Of a stretch of 64,000 nucleotides of DNA, positions 45,058 to 53,504 are shown piece after piece. Every line of letters starts with the position of its first letter. Position 1 is the stretch's first letter. The notes under the pieces were generated by a model. The model searched no databases, was not told the origin of the DNA, and worked only from the letters and a program-made list of their open reading frames with translations. Location: positions 1,221,822-1,285,821 of the forward strand of contig NZ_JAFCKS010000002.1 of the NCBI RefSeq assembly GCF_018129995.1, read 5' to 3'. The stretch is from Bradyrhizobium sp. SZCCT0153 (GTDB lineage: Bacteria > Pseudomonadota > Alphaproteobacteria > Rhizobiales > Xanthobacteraceae). The position numbers and the translations under genes were made by a program.

Positions 45058-45792
45058 TCAGATCGCCGAGAAGCCGCCGTCGACAGACAGTTCCACCCCG
45101 TTCACGAAGCTGGAATCGTCTGAAGCGAGAAACAGCGCGACCGCCGCAATTTCCTCGGGACGACCCATCGTCCCCCGCGGGATCAGGGATTCGAACATCC
45201 GCTTCGCTTCCTCGGTGAGAACCTGGTCCTGCATCGGTGTGGCGATCGGCCCCGGGCTCAGCACGTTCACCCGGATATTCCGGCCCTTCAATTCGTTGAG
45301 CCAGGTGCGTGCGAATGAGCGCAACGCCGCCTTGCTCGCCGCATAGACGCCGTAACCGGGAAAGCCCTTCACCGACGCAACGGACCCGGTCATGAAGATG
45401 GATCCGCCATCGCGAAACAGCGGCAGCGCCTTCTGAACCGTGAACAGCGTGCCGCGCGTATTCAGGCCGAAGGTCGCATCGAAATGCTGCTCGGTAATCT
45501 CGCCCAGCGGGACAGCTTCGCCGATGCCGGCGCTCGCGTACAGGACGTCGATCCTGCCCTTGTCCCGCGTGACCGTGTCGAACAGGCGGTCGAGGTCGTC
45601 GAGATTGGCCGCGTCGCCGCGCACGCCGGTCACGTTCCGGCCGATCAGTTTGACGGCAGCGTCGAGCGCTTCCTGCTTCCGGCCCGTGATGAAGACATAC
45701 GCGCCTTCTTCGACGAACCGCCTGGCGCTCGCCAGCGCCATGCCGCTCGATCCGCCCGTGACGACGGCAACCTTACCCTCAAGCTTTCCCAT
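45058..45792 (-). CDS. SDR family oxidoreductase
   Basis: A 244-residue classical SDR. The cofactor site is VTGGSSGMALASARRFVEEGAYVFITGR, the structural NAG-type motif is YASAGIGE, the catalytic Ser is in MTGSVASVKGFPGYGVYAASKAALRSF (Tyr-x-x-x-Lys), and it ends VDGGFSAI. NAD/NADP dependence is suggested by the Arg after the first beta strand pair (TGRKQ), favouring NADPH. Substrate unknown. First gene of the unit with SnoaL-like and methyltransferase genes. It is divergent from the LysR gene at 46075 with a 282-base gap that should hold both promoters. Confidence 0.9.
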   Translation of the reverse strand: MGKLEGKVAVVTGGSSGMALASARRFVEEGAYVFITGRKQEALDAAVKLIGRNVTGVRGDAANLDDLDRLFDTVTRDKGRIDVLYASAGIGEAVPLGEITEQHFDATFGLNTRGTLFTVQKALPLFRDGGSIFMTGSVASVKGFPGYGVYAASKAALRSFARTWLNELKGRNIRVNVLSPGPIATPMQDQVLTEEAKRMFESLIPRGTMGRPEEIAAVALFLASDDSSFVNGVELSVDGGFSAI

Positions 45793-46074
45793 AACTTCTC
45801 CGTTCGTGGTGTCGGGACAGCATCTGTCCCCGAGAACCCCGAGATGGGTCTGCCGGCGTCAGGTGGTGAGTGCGGAAGCGCGCACATCGGTGGTGCGAAA
45901 TCGATCCGGTTGGACGACTGACTCCAACCGCGAGGATCGGTGTCTGCCGTTCGGAATTGGGCCGTGTTGCCGGTCTGGGCTATGATAATCGCCCCGCGCC
46001 ACCCACATACGAGATGCTGTTCGATGGGTTGGACACGGCTCTGGAAGGCGCACCGCGCGGTGCGGGATTGCACC

Positions 46075-46971
46075 ATGATCGACTGGGATGACGTTCGCTA
46101 CTTTCTTGCCGTCGCGCGCGGAGGCTCGGTGCGGGCTGCCGCCGAGCGCCTCGGTGTGAACCACGCGACCGTGCTGCGACGCATCGCGCAGCTCGAGGAA
46201 CGCCTCGGGGTCCACATGTTCGAAAAGCTGCCTTCGGGCTACCGCCTGACGGCTGCGGGCGAGGAGGTCCTCGAGTTCGCGGACCAGATGGAGGCGTCGT
46301 CGCACCTGCTGGAGACGCGCGTCTTCGGGCGCGACCAGGGCGTCCGCGGGCTCCTGCGGGTGACGCTGGCGCCGCCGCTTGCGACACACCTGCTCATGCC
46401 TGATCTCGCCGATTTCGCGCGTCTGCATCCGGACATCGAGATGGAGATCCTGTCGTCCGGCGAGCTGGCGAATCTGACCAACCGGGAGGCCGACGTCGCG
46501 ATCCGCGTCGTCTACGACCGCAAGACCCTGCCGCTCAATCTTCACGGCCTGAAGGGACCGGAGGTGTTCGGCGGCATCTACATGTCCAGGGATCGACTGG
46601 CCGCGTGGCGCGCCGGCGCGCCTGATCCTGTCAGGTGGATCGTCATCAGCATTCATGGAATTCCGGATTGGGCCAGCGAGGGTGAGGTTCGCACCACCGG
46701 CGTTCCGTTCAGGATCACGGACGCCGAGGCGCAGATCGTTGCCGTCAGGCAAGGAATCGGGATCACGACACTGCCTTGCTTCGTCGGCGATGCCGACCCG
46801 CTGCTGGTGAGGGTGCCGGGCACCGATCTGCACATGTACGGAACGCTCTGGCTTCTCACACAGGGGGAGACACGCAAGACGAAGCGCGTGCGGCTCTTCA
46901 CGGAGTTCGTATCCCGCAGGCTCGCCGCGTACGCGCCGCTTCTCGCGGGCCTGTCGATATCGCGCGACTGA
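46075..46971 (+). CDS. LysR family transcriptional regulator, divergent from the SDR unit
   Basis: A 298-residue LysR protein. The HTH (DWDDVRYFLAVARGGSVRAAAERLGVNHATVLRRIAQLEERLG) starts three residues from the N-terminus. The effector domain spans residues 90-290. ATG 46075 gives the standard length; the longer frame upstream reads through the promoter region. It resembles the LysR group beginning MIDWDD. Position opposite the SDR/SnoaL/methyltransferase genes suggests it controls them. It converges on the alpha/beta hydrolase gene, with a hairpin in the gap. Confidence 0.9.
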   Translation: MIDWDDVRYFLAVARGGSVRAAAERLGVNHATVLRRIAQLEERLGVHMFEKLPSGYRLTAAGEEVLEFADQMEASSHLLETRVFGRDQGVRGLLRVTLAPPLATHLLMPDLADFARLHPDIEMEILSSGELANLTNREADVAIRVVYDRKTLPLNLHGLKGPEVFGGIYMSRDRLAAWRAGAPDPVRWIVISIHGIPDWASEGEVRTTGVPFRITDAEAQIVAVRQGIGITTLPCFVGDADPLLVRVPGTDLHMYGTLWLLTQGETRKTKRVRLFTEFVSRRLAAYAPLLAGLSISRD

Positions 46972-47056
46972 CGCGCGGCAGTGCTGCCGGTGTTAGCGGG
47001 GCCTCCCGGGCAATCCCGGAAGCAACCCTCCAATCCTTCTCTGAGCAAACGTAGAC

Positions 47057-47084
47057 TGCTCCCGACACTTAAATGCCGGGAGCA
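47057..47084. terminator. Hairpin between convergent LysR and hydrolase genes
   Basis: TGCTCCCG, a 12-base loop, CGGGAGCA between the LysR stop and the hydrolase stop. It has no clear T-run, so it may end transcription weakly from either side. Confidence 0.5.
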
Positions 47085-47090
47085 AGGTTG

Positions 47091-47861
47091 TCACTTCGCG
47101 AGCGTTGCCTTCTCGATGACTTCAGCGACTTGCTTCGCATGGACGACGAGCGAGGCATGGCTGCCGGCGACTTCCGTCGTCTGGGCCTTGATCCTGGCTG
47201 CGAACGACTTCTGGGCCTCGGGCGCGAGCACCTTGTCCTTCGTGCTGATGACATAGAACGTCGGCTTGTCGTGCCAGGCCGCAATGTCGACGGGAGCTTC
47301 GAACGCAACGTGGTTCAACGGAAGCTGCGAGTTGGCGAGGTGCGCGGCGATCTCCGGAGGTAGGTCAGCCGCGACGGCCGACGGAAACACCTTGGGGTCG
47401 ATGTACAGATTGCCCTTCGCGTCGGGATGGATCGCGCTGCCGCCTTCGGTCGGCGGGCCGGCTTTGGCCAGCGACGCCAGGGATTCACCGACCTCGGGCG
47501 CAAACGCGGAGACATAGACCAGCGCCGAAACCTTGGGATCGTTGCCGGCTTGCGTGATCACAACGCCGCCCCATGAATGGCCGACCAGAACTGTCTTGCC
47601 GTCCTGCTTCGCGAGCGCCTGTTTGGTGGCATCGACATCAGCGGCGAGCGAGGTGAGCGGATTTTCCACGAGCGTGACGTGATAGCCCTTCTTCGTGAGA
47701 ATGTCGGCAACGGGCTGCCAGCTCGTCTGGTCCACGAAAGCGCCGTGCACGAGCACGATGTTGTGGGCTGCACCCCTGGGCAGTTCGGCGGAATGGGCGG
47801 AGCCGACCAATGGCGATCCGGCCAGGAGTGCGGTGGCGGCTGAGAATAGGAAATTTCGCAT
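47091..47861 (-). CDS. Exported alpha/beta hydrolase
   Basis: A 256-residue alpha/beta hydrolase. A signal peptide (MRNFLFSAATALLAGSPLVGSAHSA) precedes HNIVLVHGAFVDQTSWQPV, the oxyanion and lid start. The nucleophile is Ser96 in LVGHSWGGVV; the catalytic His is probably in GSHASLVVHAK, near the C-terminus. The pattern resembles the large family of exported carboxylesterase or acyl-hydrolase-like enzymes found near AraC regulators. ATG 47861 has AGGAAC upstream; a longer reading frame is not supported. Divergent from the AraC gene, so it is probably regulated by it. Confidence 0.87.
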   Translation of the reverse strand: MRNFLFSAATALLAGSPLVGSAHSAELPRGAAHNIVLVHGAFVDQTSWQPVADILTKKGYHVTLVENPLTSLAADVDATKQALAKQDGKTVLVGHSWGGVVITQAGNDPKVSALVYVSAFAPEVGESLASLAKAGPPTEGGSAIHPDAKGNLYIDPKVFPSAVAADLPPEIAAHLANSQLPLNHVAFEAPVDIAAWHDKPTFYVISTKDKVLAPEAQKSFAARIKAQTTEVAGSHASLVVHAKQVAEVIEKATLAK

Positions 47862-48078
47862 TGATTGTTCCTGTTGGCATGTCGGACGGAATAAAGTCCG
47901 GGGGAATGGACAGGCGTTTCCAGCAAGGTTGCGGTTTTTTCCATCCGCCGTTGGCGACATGGTTGCCGCACGTGACGTCGGCCCGCCGCGACATGACCTA
48001 GTGCGCGGGTATTTCGGACGATAGAGATCAATCGTCCGGATGTTGTGTCCGATCGTCCATCGGATTAGCTTCTCCGGC

Positions 48079-49014
48079 ATGGATATCCTCGCCCAGGTGC
48101 TCGATCGCGTTCGTCTCGGTGGAACGTTGCTCTTCCACTTCGAGCTCGGCCATCCCTGGAATCTGGAGCTGCCGGCGCGCCCCTACGCGCTGTTTCACTA
48201 TCTCAGCAGAGGTTCGGCGACCCTCGCGCTCGAACAGGGACAAGAAATCCAGATGACCGAGGGCGATTTTGTCGTCATCACACGCGGCGAGCCCCACAAG
48301 TTTTATTCGGATCGCCGGGCCAAGCCTTTGCGGATTGTGGATATCGATCGATCGTCGCCGCGTCTTGGCGTCGTTCGTCACGGCAGCCGTGCAAAGCCGC
48401 TCGCGACGATGATTTGCGGCAATTTCACCGTGTCACGGCCGCTGCTTGGCAGCGTGCTGGAACTGCTTCCGCCCGTGCTGCTGCTGAAGCCGACGGCGGA
48501 CGGTGGCTGGCTCGAAGCCATCCTGCGCCGCATGGTCAGCGAGTCCGCGCTCGAGCGTCCCGGCCAACGCGTCGCGCTTTCACGACTGACGGAAGTGCTC
48601 TTTGTCGAGGCACTCCGAAGCTGGATCGCGTCCCTCAGTCCCGGGCAGGGCGGCTGGCTCGGGGCCATATCCGACCCGCATATCGGACCGGCGCTCAAGT
48701 TGATCCACGAAAACCCGGAGCGGCCCTGGACGCTGAGCGACCTCGGCCACCGCGTGGGGCTCGGCCGCTCGGTATTTTCAGCGCGCTTCACCAGGCTCGT
48801 CGGCCAGTCCATGCATCGCTATGTGATCGAACGCCGGATGGCGGAAGCGGTGTTCCTGCTCGAAACCAGCGACGAGCCCATCGCACGGATTGCGAGCCGG
48901 GTTGGTTACGAGACAGCGGCGGCGTTTTCAAAAATCTTTCATCGACATCACGGCCTGTCGCCCGGCCGCTACCGGACCGCTCAACGCCTTGATGAAAGCA
49001 AAGATGCGGACTGA
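48079..49014 (+). CDS. AraC family transcriptional regulator, cupin-type
   Basis: A 311-residue regulator. The N-terminal AraC-binding (cupin_6-like) domain covers about residues 1-180, including FHYLSRGSATLALEQGQEIQMTEGDFVVITRGEPHKF. The C-terminal HTH_18 region spans about 210-305 (PWTLSDLGHRVGLGRSVFSARFTRLVGQSMHRYV...). The start is ATG 48079, after a promoter region facing the hydrolase. It probably regulates the divergent hydrolase gene. The effector is unknown. Confidence 0.88.
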   Translation: MDILAQVLDRVRLGGTLLFHFELGHPWNLELPARPYALFHYLSRGSATLALEQGQEIQMTEGDFVVITRGEPHKFYSDRRAKPLRIVDIDRSSPRLGVVRHGSRAKPLATMICGNFTVSRPLLGSVLELLPPVLLLKPTADGGWLEAILRRMVSESALERPGQRVALSRLTEVLFVEALRSWIASLSPGQGGWLGAISDPHIGPALKLIHENPERPWTLSDLGHRVGLGRSVFSARFTRLVGQSMHRYVIERRMAEAVFLLETSDEPIARIASRVGYETAAAFSKIFHRHHGLSPGRYRTAQRLDESKDAD

Positions 49015-49272
49015 ACGGCTTCGACGCCGCACGCCATGTCGAGCTTTCGCGCCGGTGCTCAATTGTCGCACCTCCATGTGAACCCCTTCACACGCACGCT
49101 CGCATAAATCCTGCGATAAAGTACCTGCTGTGATTGAACGTGGTGAATTGGGTTGATTGATAGACCCGCCACCACATCAGCTTGAAATGAGCTGCACACG
49201 CCAGAACGGCATGTTGAGATAGCTTTCAGCCGGCGGATCACCGCTCGGTCGATGAAAAGCTATGGAGACACT

Positions 49273-49569
49273 ATGGCTGACAAACACGGACAGAGCATGG
49301 TTGGTACGTGGACCAAGGCCACGGCGGCTGCGTGTGCGGACAAATATCCCGCCACTCTCACGTTCTCGACCGGCACCTACCGCGGCACCCGCGGGGAAGG
49401 GCAGGGCATGGTGTGGTGGGACGCGGGAATCTACCGCCTGGAAGACTCCGAAACGCTCGTCGTGGGGACGGCGACCGACGAACTTGTGACCTATCGGATT
49501 TCACTGCACCCCGACCGATTTGAGTTTACGGATTCAGAGAGCTGCCATGTGATTTATCGGCGCGCGTAG
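49273..49569 (+). CDS. Small hypothetical protein
   Basis: A 98-residue protein that opens MADKHGQSMVGTWTKATAAACADKYPATLTF and continues with beta-like pattern up to SCHVIYRRA. It looks like a lipocalin/calycin-like small beta barrel (GTW near the start). ATG 49273 is chosen because GGAG lies five bases before it; the frame opens at 49252. No known family was recognised. It lies 98 bases before the large metzincin-like gene on the same strand, so the two could be related in function. Confidence 0.65.
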   Translation: MADKHGQSMVGTWTKATAAACADKYPATLTFSTGTYRGTRGEGQGMVWWDAGIYRLEDSETLVVGTATDELVTYRISLHPDRFEFTDSESCHVIYRRA

Positions 49570-49667
49570 GATTTGCGCACGCCCTGGCTGACCGAAATAA
49601 CGCGGGTGTACCCGCGAACGAGCCCGCTCACGTCGATCGCCTACGTTTCAACGAGGGAGAAGACGAC

Positions 49668-51947
49668 ATGTGCAATTGCTCAGAACATGAATCGAGTGGA
49701 AGCCTTTCAAACATGACCCCGGCATCGGTCGAGCCGGCGATGAAGCCGCAGGTACCCCTATCGCGCCAGATCAGCTTCGGCGATGACGAGTCCGGCGACC
49801 AGCCGGCCACAACCGATCTGCAGCCGTTTCCGCCCTTCAGGCTCTGCAGGCTCGACTTCCGCGAAGGCTGCTACCAGATCAACTTCAGGCCGACCGCGGG
49901 CTTCGTGACCTTCGAAGGCACGCTGCGCGTCGATCGCTCCGCGCCCGACGGCGGCGCCGACCATCTGATCGTCAGCGGCGATCTCTATTCGAAGCGGCCG
50001 GTGATCGGTCCGATCCCGGGGCCGGTGCTGCCTGTCGTGGGTGCCGGCACGGACGAAGAGGAGGGGGCGGACTCGGGCTTGACGAGCCTCGCCGGTTCGC
50101 TCAGCGCGCTCGACAACCCCATCATTCCGTCACCGATCCTCAGGCCGAGGATCCCCATCTTCCCTCGCGCGCGCTATCACTCCTATCTCAGGGTGACCAG
50201 TGTGTCCGCGCCGGTCGCGGTGCCGTTCCCAAAGAAGTGCGAGCTGACAATCACAGCCGAGCAGTTCAACTACACGCAGCCGCCGGTCGGCCAGTTCAAG
50301 GGCACGTTCCCGGCGACGCCGTCGCGCACCGTGACGATGAAGCTTTCAAAGGTGCCGGCGCCGTTTCCGTTCTCCCTGACCGGCGGGCCGTTCTACCAGG
50401 GACGGCTGTTCGAAGGCGGCGTGGACAAGGGCAGCATCACGCTTGCCTGGGTGTCGAAATTCTTCCGGCGCTGCACGCTTGAAATCGACACGCTGGTGGG
50501 GGCCGTGCGGCCCGCGCCGGTGCCCGATGGCGCCGGCGGCACGGAGTTCTTCGACACGGTCTTCGCCAAGACCGGCTGGCAGCTCTCGGTCGTGCAGGAC
50601 CAGCTCAACGTCCCCGTGCCATCAGGCGTGACGCCGACCAATTGCTGGAGCTCGGCCGATTTGCACGCGCTGATGACCAATGTGCGCAATCCCGCGACGA
50701 ATCTCGACACCGAATGGCGCGTGCACATGATTGTCGTGCCCGCGAAGCTCGGGTGCTCGCGCGGCATCATGTACGACCAGATCGGCGTTCCCCGCGAAGG
50801 CTGCGCCAGCTTCTCCGACGACGGCTATCCCGTCGGGGATTCCTCGAACTTCGGCCTCGCCGCCAACAAGAAGCAGCGCGACGTGCCGCGTGCGTTCCTG
50901 CGCAGCGCGACACACGAGCTGACGCACACCCTGAACCAGATCCATCAGGAGCAGGAGACGGCGGCCGACAACTCGATCATGACCACGACGCCGAGCGTCG
51001 CGGACGTGCTCGGCGGTCCCGCGACCGGTGCACCCGGCGTGTTCCCCGATCAGATCAAGCTCGCACACAACACCAACGTCCGTCATCACCTCAACCACAT
51101 GCCGGACCCGGTCATTCGTCCCGGTGGATGGCCGTTCGCAAGCTGGTTCCCGACCGGTGCGCCGCAAGCCGCCGACCGGCACGATTTCGACTCCTCCGAG
51201 CTGGCGCTGACGGTGACGGCTACGACAGGCCGTGTGGCGCTCGGCCAGCCGCTGGATCTGTCGTGGACGATGACGAACACGAGCGGCGTGTCGCTGCGCG
51301 CGCCGAACGACGTCAGCATCGAGGCCTTGTTCGCATCGATCACCGTCACCGATGCCGAGGGGCGCGAGCGTCCGGTCAGGCCCTTTGTGATCCTGTGCGA
51401 GCACGCCAAGCTGAGCGAGCTCGAGCCCGGCAAGAGCATCACGGCCTCGGCGAAGGTGTTCTGGAGCACGGCGGGCTTTGCCTTCGAGAAGCCGGGCCGC
51501 TACCGCGTCGACGTCGCCGTGTCGTGGTCGGCGCAGGGCGTGATGGTCGGCGTGCAATCGGGGGTCGACGTGTTCGTCGATTATCCGACCAGCGATACCG
51601 ACAACCATTCGGCCAATCTCGTGCTGCATCCCGAGGTCGGCACATGGGTGGCGCTCGGCGGCGAGGCCTATCACCTCGGCGAAGCGTGCCGGCGGTTGCA
51701 GGCTCTCAGCCGGACCGCGGCGCCGGCAGGCGCCCGGGCGATGGCTGTCGGCGGCGACGGTGCGGCCGCGCCGCGTGTGCTCGACGGCTTCGCGGACATG
51801 CTGCCGGACCGCGCCAAGCTCGCCAGATTGCGTCCCGAGTTGACCGCCGACACCGGTGGCCGCAGGGAAAGCGGATCCGCGCGCGCAGCGGCGCCGGGGC
51901 GCAAGCGTGCGGCGAAGGCAAAGAAGCGCACCGGGCGAAAGGGCTAA
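49668..51947 (+). CDS. Large metzincin-like metalloprotease candidate with Ig-like C-terminal domain
   Basis: A 759-residue protein, no signal peptide and no membrane segment. The core has HELTHTLNQIH (H416, E417, H420, H426), an HExxHxxxxxH zinc motif in which the usual metzincin Gly is Asn. It is followed 11 residues later by a Met (SIMTTT) that could be the Met-turn. Residues 1-330 are a beta-rich, Pro/Gly-rich region of unknown type. Residues 510-640 look like an immunoglobulin-like domain (ELALTVTATTGRVALGQPLDLSWTMTNTSG). The C-terminal tail is Lys/Arg-rich. Substrate and localisation unknown. No similar family was recognised. Confidence 0.75.
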   Translation: MCNCSEHESSGSLSNMTPASVEPAMKPQVPLSRQISFGDDESGDQPATTDLQPFPPFRLCRLDFREGCYQINFRPTAGFVTFEGTLRVDRSAPDGGADHLIVSGDLYSKRPVIGPIPGPVLPVVGAGTDEEEGADSGLTSLAGSLSALDNPIIPSPILRPRIPIFPRARYHSYLRVTSVSAPVAVPFPKKCELTITAEQFNYTQPPVGQFKGTFPATPSRTVTMKLSKVPAPFPFSLTGGPFYQGRLFEGGVDKGSITLAWVSKFFRRCTLEIDTLVGAVRPAPVPDGAGGTEFFDTVFAKTGWQLSVVQDQLNVPVPSGVTPTNCWSSADLHALMTNVRNPATNLDTEWRVHMIVVPAKLGCSRGIMYDQIGVPREGCASFSDDGYPVGDSSNFGLAANKKQRDVPRAFLRSATHELTHTLNQIHQEQETAADNSIMTTTPSVADVLGGPATGAPGVFPDQIKLAHNTNVRHHLNHMPDPVIRPGGWPFASWFPTGAPQAADRHDFDSSELALTVTATTGRVALGQPLDLSWTMTNTSGVSLRAPNDVSIEALFASITVTDAEGRERPVRPFVILCEHAKLSELEPGKSITASAKVFWSTAGFAFEKPGRYRVDVAVSWSAQGVMVGVQSGVDVFVDYPTSDTDNHSANLVLHPEVGTWVALGGEAYHLGEACRRLQALSRTAAPAGARAMAVGGDGAAAPRVLDGFADMLPDRAKLARLRPELTADTGGRRESGSARAAAPGRKRAAKAKKRTGRKG

Positions 51948-52157
51948 GGCGCTGACCTGACGACCATCGGCATCACGGGCGGCGGCGCACCTGCGATCAT
52001 GACATCGTAGGTGCGCCGTCGGCTCTATCGACGGATTTCGTTGTTGTGTTCCGGCCGCCGTGCTGATTGTCGCGCAGCACCCCGGCGCAATCGCGAGATG
52101 TACGCTGCGCGAGCCCATGATACGACACCGGCATCGTTCTCTCCGGAGCCAGTGTTC

Positions 52158-53411
52158 ATGTCCGCCGCGTCCATGCCCGACCATCCTTCCGCCACCGAAA
52201 CCGATCCCGAAACCCTCGGCTGGATGAAGGGCTCCCCGCCCGCGCCGGACCGCACCATCACCTTCCAGAACGGCTCGTTCCGCAGCTTCCCCGAATTGCG
52301 CTGGGCCTGGAGCAACATCCGCCAGCTGGTGCCCACCGTGAACGTCTGGCGCGGGGCGGGGCCGGCGTCGCCGCTGCCGCGCGAGGATCACGACATCGGC
52401 GCGGTCGCCTCGACCACGATGGACGGCCGGCCCATGACGTTCGCGAAAATGCTGGAGGAGACATACACCGACGGCATCGCCGTGCTGCACCGGGGCAAGC
52501 TGATCTACGAGCGTTATTTCGGCGCGCTGAAGCCGCACAAGCCGCATATCGCGATGTCGGTGACGAAATCGTTCACCGGCACGCTCGCCGGCATCTTGAT
52601 CGCGGAAGGCAGGATCGACCCGCAGGCGCCGGTCACGGACTACGTGCCGGAGCTGAAGGCCAGCGCCTTTGGCGATGCGCGCGTGCACGAGGCCATGGAT
52701 ATGACCACGGGCCTCGCCTACACCGAAATCTACACCGACAGGAATTCCGCCGTGTGGGGATTGCGGCGCGCCAACGGCATGGCGCCGATCGAGCCCGGCT
52801 ATGACGGTCCCACCAATATTTTCGATTTCCTAGTCGCGCAGAAGAAGCAGGGTGAGCACGGCAAGGCGTTTGCCTACAAGACCGTCAATTCCGACGTGCT
52901 TGCCTGGATCATCAGGCGCGCCAGCGGCATGACGCTGTCCGACCTGCTCTCCGAGCGCATCTGGACTCCCATGGGTGCGGAAGAGGACGCGCATTATCAC
53001 GTCGATCGCATCGGCACCGAGAGCGGCGGTGGCGGCCTGTCCACCACCTTGCGCGATCTCGCCCGCTTCGGCGAGACCATGCGCAATCACGGCCGCTTCA
53101 ACGGCCGCCAAATCGTGCCGTCAACCGTGGTCGAGGACATCGCGCGGGGCGGCGATCCCGAAAAATTCAAGCCGGCCGGCTACACCACGCTGCCTGGGGC
53201 CTCCTACCGCAATCAATGGTGGGTCACGCACAATGCGCACGGCGCCTATATGGCGCGCGGCGTCCACGGCCAGGGCATCTACATCGATCCCAGGGCCGAG
53301 ATGGTGATCGCGCGCTACGCGTCGCACCCCGCAGCGGGCAACGCCGCCAACGATCCCGTGACGCTGCCGGCCTACATGGCGCTGGCGAAAGAGCTGATGG
53401 CGGGCGGCTGA
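52158..53411 (+). CDS. Serine hydrolase, beta-lactamase/6-aminohexanoate hydrolase type
   Basis: A 417-residue class C beta-lactamase-fold enzyme. The SxxK motif is SVTKS with Ser134/Lys137; the tyrosine motif (YKTVNSDVLAWIIRRASG) resembles NylB-type 6-aminohexanoate-dimer hydrolases. A KTG-like motif is not obvious; the C-terminal region has RGVHGQGIYIDP. No signal peptide, so it is cytoplasmic. Substrate unknown: esterase, amidase or nylon-oligomer-like activity. ATG 52158 has GGAG upstream. It converges with the carboxylesterase. Confidence 0.85.
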   Translation: MSAASMPDHPSATETDPETLGWMKGSPPAPDRTITFQNGSFRSFPELRWAWSNIRQLVPTVNVWRGAGPASPLPREDHDIGAVASTTMDGRPMTFAKMLEETYTDGIAVLHRGKLIYERYFGALKPHKPHIAMSVTKSFTGTLAGILIAEGRIDPQAPVTDYVPELKASAFGDARVHEAMDMTTGLAYTEIYTDRNSAVWGLRRANGMAPIEPGYDGPTNIFDFLVAQKKQGEHGKAFAYKTVNSDVLAWIIRRASGMTLSDLLSERIWTPMGAEEDAHYHVDRIGTESGGGGLSTTLRDLARFGETMRNHGRFNGRQIVPSTVVEDIARGGDPEKFKPAGYTTLPGASYRNQWWVTHNAHGAYMARGVHGQGIYIDPRAEMVIARYASHPAAGNAANDPVTLPAYMALAKELMAGG

Positions 53412-53504
53412 GCCGAACCCCCACCGTCTCTCTCATCGCAGCACGCTGATTGATGGCGGGTTACGCTTTGTTAGCCCGCCCTGCGAATTATGATCGTGGC
53501 CCGT

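Noticed and set aside
50622..52688. A 688-codon open frame antisense to the metzincin-like and serine hydrolase genes
   Set aside because: It spans two real genes and their gap, has Arg/His-rich composition without domains, and shows no ribosome site.
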